Source of the DNA: Anaerolineae bacterium
GTDB taxonomy: Bacteria > Chloroflexota > Anaerolineae > B4-G1
Length of the DNA: 5,707 bases
Assembly (NCBI GenBank): GCA_030612185.1
Contig: JAUWOI010000315.1
Coordinates: 1-5,707 of the forward strand
Direction of reading: 5' to 3'
Below the pieces are notes generated by a model. That model ran no database searches. It had not been told where the DNA came from and saw nothing but the letters and a program-made list of their open reading frames with translations. A program made the translations under genes and the position numbers. Positions 4,999 through 5,707 of this stretch are shown one piece after another (positions within the stretch are counted from its first letter, which is position 1; every line of letters begins with the position of its first letter).

Positions 4999-5037
4999 AA
5001 GTAGGCTGACCTTAGTTTGCCAGCCATCAGTCTACCA
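4986..5037. terminator. Stem-loop between convergent genes, candidate bidirectional terminator
   Basis: TGGTAGATTGGTG (4986-4998) pairs with CATCAGTCTACCA (5025-5037) over 13 positions including two G-T wobbles. A second short pairing, GGCTG (5004-5008) with CAGCC (5021-5025), lies inside. It sits between the plus-strand stop at 4967 and the minus-strand stop at 5062. There is no T-run, so termination is inferred from position and structure. Confidence 0.5.
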
Positions 5038-5061
5038 GCTATTGTGTCCCTCCGAGTTTCA

Positions 5062-5707
5062 TCACCCGCTCAACCCCAGCAGCGCCAGCGCAACGGGCAT
5101 CATGTCGGCTACGCTGGGCTCCCGGCCGCCCTCGTTCGCGCAGCGGTCAGTCACCACACCTGTGACCGCCTCCTGTAACCAGGCAATCTCGTCGGGGGAG
5201 CCGCCAGGGTAGGCGAAGGTCAGCACCGCCTCGGACTCCTCCGGGTAGAGCCCCCCGTGCACGCCCGGCGGCGGCGCGCCGAAGTAGTACCCCTCCCGCC
5301 CATTGGCCACCAGGATCAGGGCCCCCGGCGTCACTGAGGCCGCTAGCCGGATGCGGTTGGCCGCGTCGGCGTAGTCCAGTTCGGGGCGGGCCGCCAGGTA
5401 ATCGGCGAGGGGCTGCGTCCGCCCGTTCCCCAGGTAGACGCGATACTCCCCCTGCCAGCCCTCGTGCTCCGTTTCCCGCACCAGGATCAATTCCAGGCTG
5501 CCCCGCAGTTCCTCCTCGTACTTGCCGCTCTCGTTCATCTGGCGAAATGCCTCGGCCACCGGCAGGACGTCCTCCTCGTAGCGCGGAGGGGCGGCCCAGT
5601 GACCGGCCCGGTGCTGGAGGTAGACGTGGGCCAGGCCACCGTTGAGGCCCATCACTGCGTCGCAGGCAGGGTCCTCGCCGGGGACGTCGTGCACATCAAG
5701 ACCAAGG
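5062..5707 (-). CDS. Alkaline-phosphatase-superfamily protein (phosphodiesterase/sulfatase-like), C-terminal part
   Basis: The frame is open to the right edge (upstream residues read LGLDVHDVP), so the gene continues beyond the window and about 214 codons are seen. GGLAHVYLQHRAG, ELILVRE and a late block GVHGGLYPEESEAVLTFAYP fit the C-terminal half of type I phosphodiesterase / alkaline-phosphatase-like proteins. In those, an HG segment followed by PE-x-x-x-V-x-L-x-F supplies one of the metal-binding His residues, here about 65 residues from the end. VADMMPVALALLGL close to the C-terminus corresponds to the usual DxxPTxLxLLG ending. The nucleophile (Thr or Ser) and the other metal ligands would lie in the missing N-terminal part. 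The substrate is unknown; family members hydrolyse phospho- or sulfo-esters. The gene converges on the slipin-HUMPS operon and is transcribed independently. Confidence 0.75.
   Translation of the reverse strand, partial: LGLDVHDVPGEDPACDAVMGLNGGLAHVYLQHRAGHWAAPPRYEEDVLPVAEAFRQMNESGKYEEELRGSLELILVRETEHEGWQGEYRVYLGNGRTQPLADYLAARPELDYADAANRIRLAASVTPGALILVANGREGYYFGAPPPGVHGGLYPEESEAVLTFAYPGGSPDEIAWLQEAVTGVVTDRCANEGGREPSVADMMPVALALLGLSG

Overview
The window looks like a GC-rich bacterial chromosome or metagenomic contig, most likely from a Chloroflexota (Anaerolineae/Caldilineae-like) organism. This rests on recalled family resemblance: a secreted beta-helix protein ending in an FLPLALRN-type tail, a small ORF with a GQVDHVSGGERVYF signature, a HUMPS-family protein with an AFNYD strand, and simple tandem repeats directly behind stop codons. 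No database search was possible.

Layout. Bases 1 to about 90 are AT-rich (about 32% GC) and read in one frame as an internal piece of PlsX. They abut, in a different frame, the GC-rich 3' end of an MFS transporter (stop at 255), so the left edge is a chimeric junction. A 14-bp tandem repeat and a perfect 13-bp hairpin (280-313) separate the transporter from a convergent minus-strand gene (334-1995). That gene encodes an exported parallel beta-helix protein. It overlaps by 4 bases (ATGA) a small upstream minus-strand ORF (1992-2294) that is possibly degraded. From 2295 to 2803 there is no convincing gene, but there are two 50-bp direct repeats (43/50 identical), each with the same 6-bp-stem hairpin. 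A C-terminal gene remnant (2804-2944, minus) then lies directly behind a small cupin gene (2945-3268, minus).

The cupin gene and a plus-strand operon diverge from back-to-back sigma70-type promoters (3315-3388). The operon encodes a slipin/stomatin membrane protein (3438-4217) and, 9 bases later, a HUMPS/OMP-decarboxylase-superfamily protein (4227-4967). It ends in an 8-bp tandem repeat and a stem-loop shared with a convergent minus-strand gene. That last gene encodes the C-terminal part of an alkaline-phosphatase-superfamily protein and runs off the right edge.

The most unusual items are the plsX/MFS junction, the paired hairpin repeats, the slipin-HUMPS operon whose enzyme departs from the canonical active site, and the C-terminal tail of the beta-helix protein. 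I see no CRISPR array, tRNA, rRNA or intact transposase.
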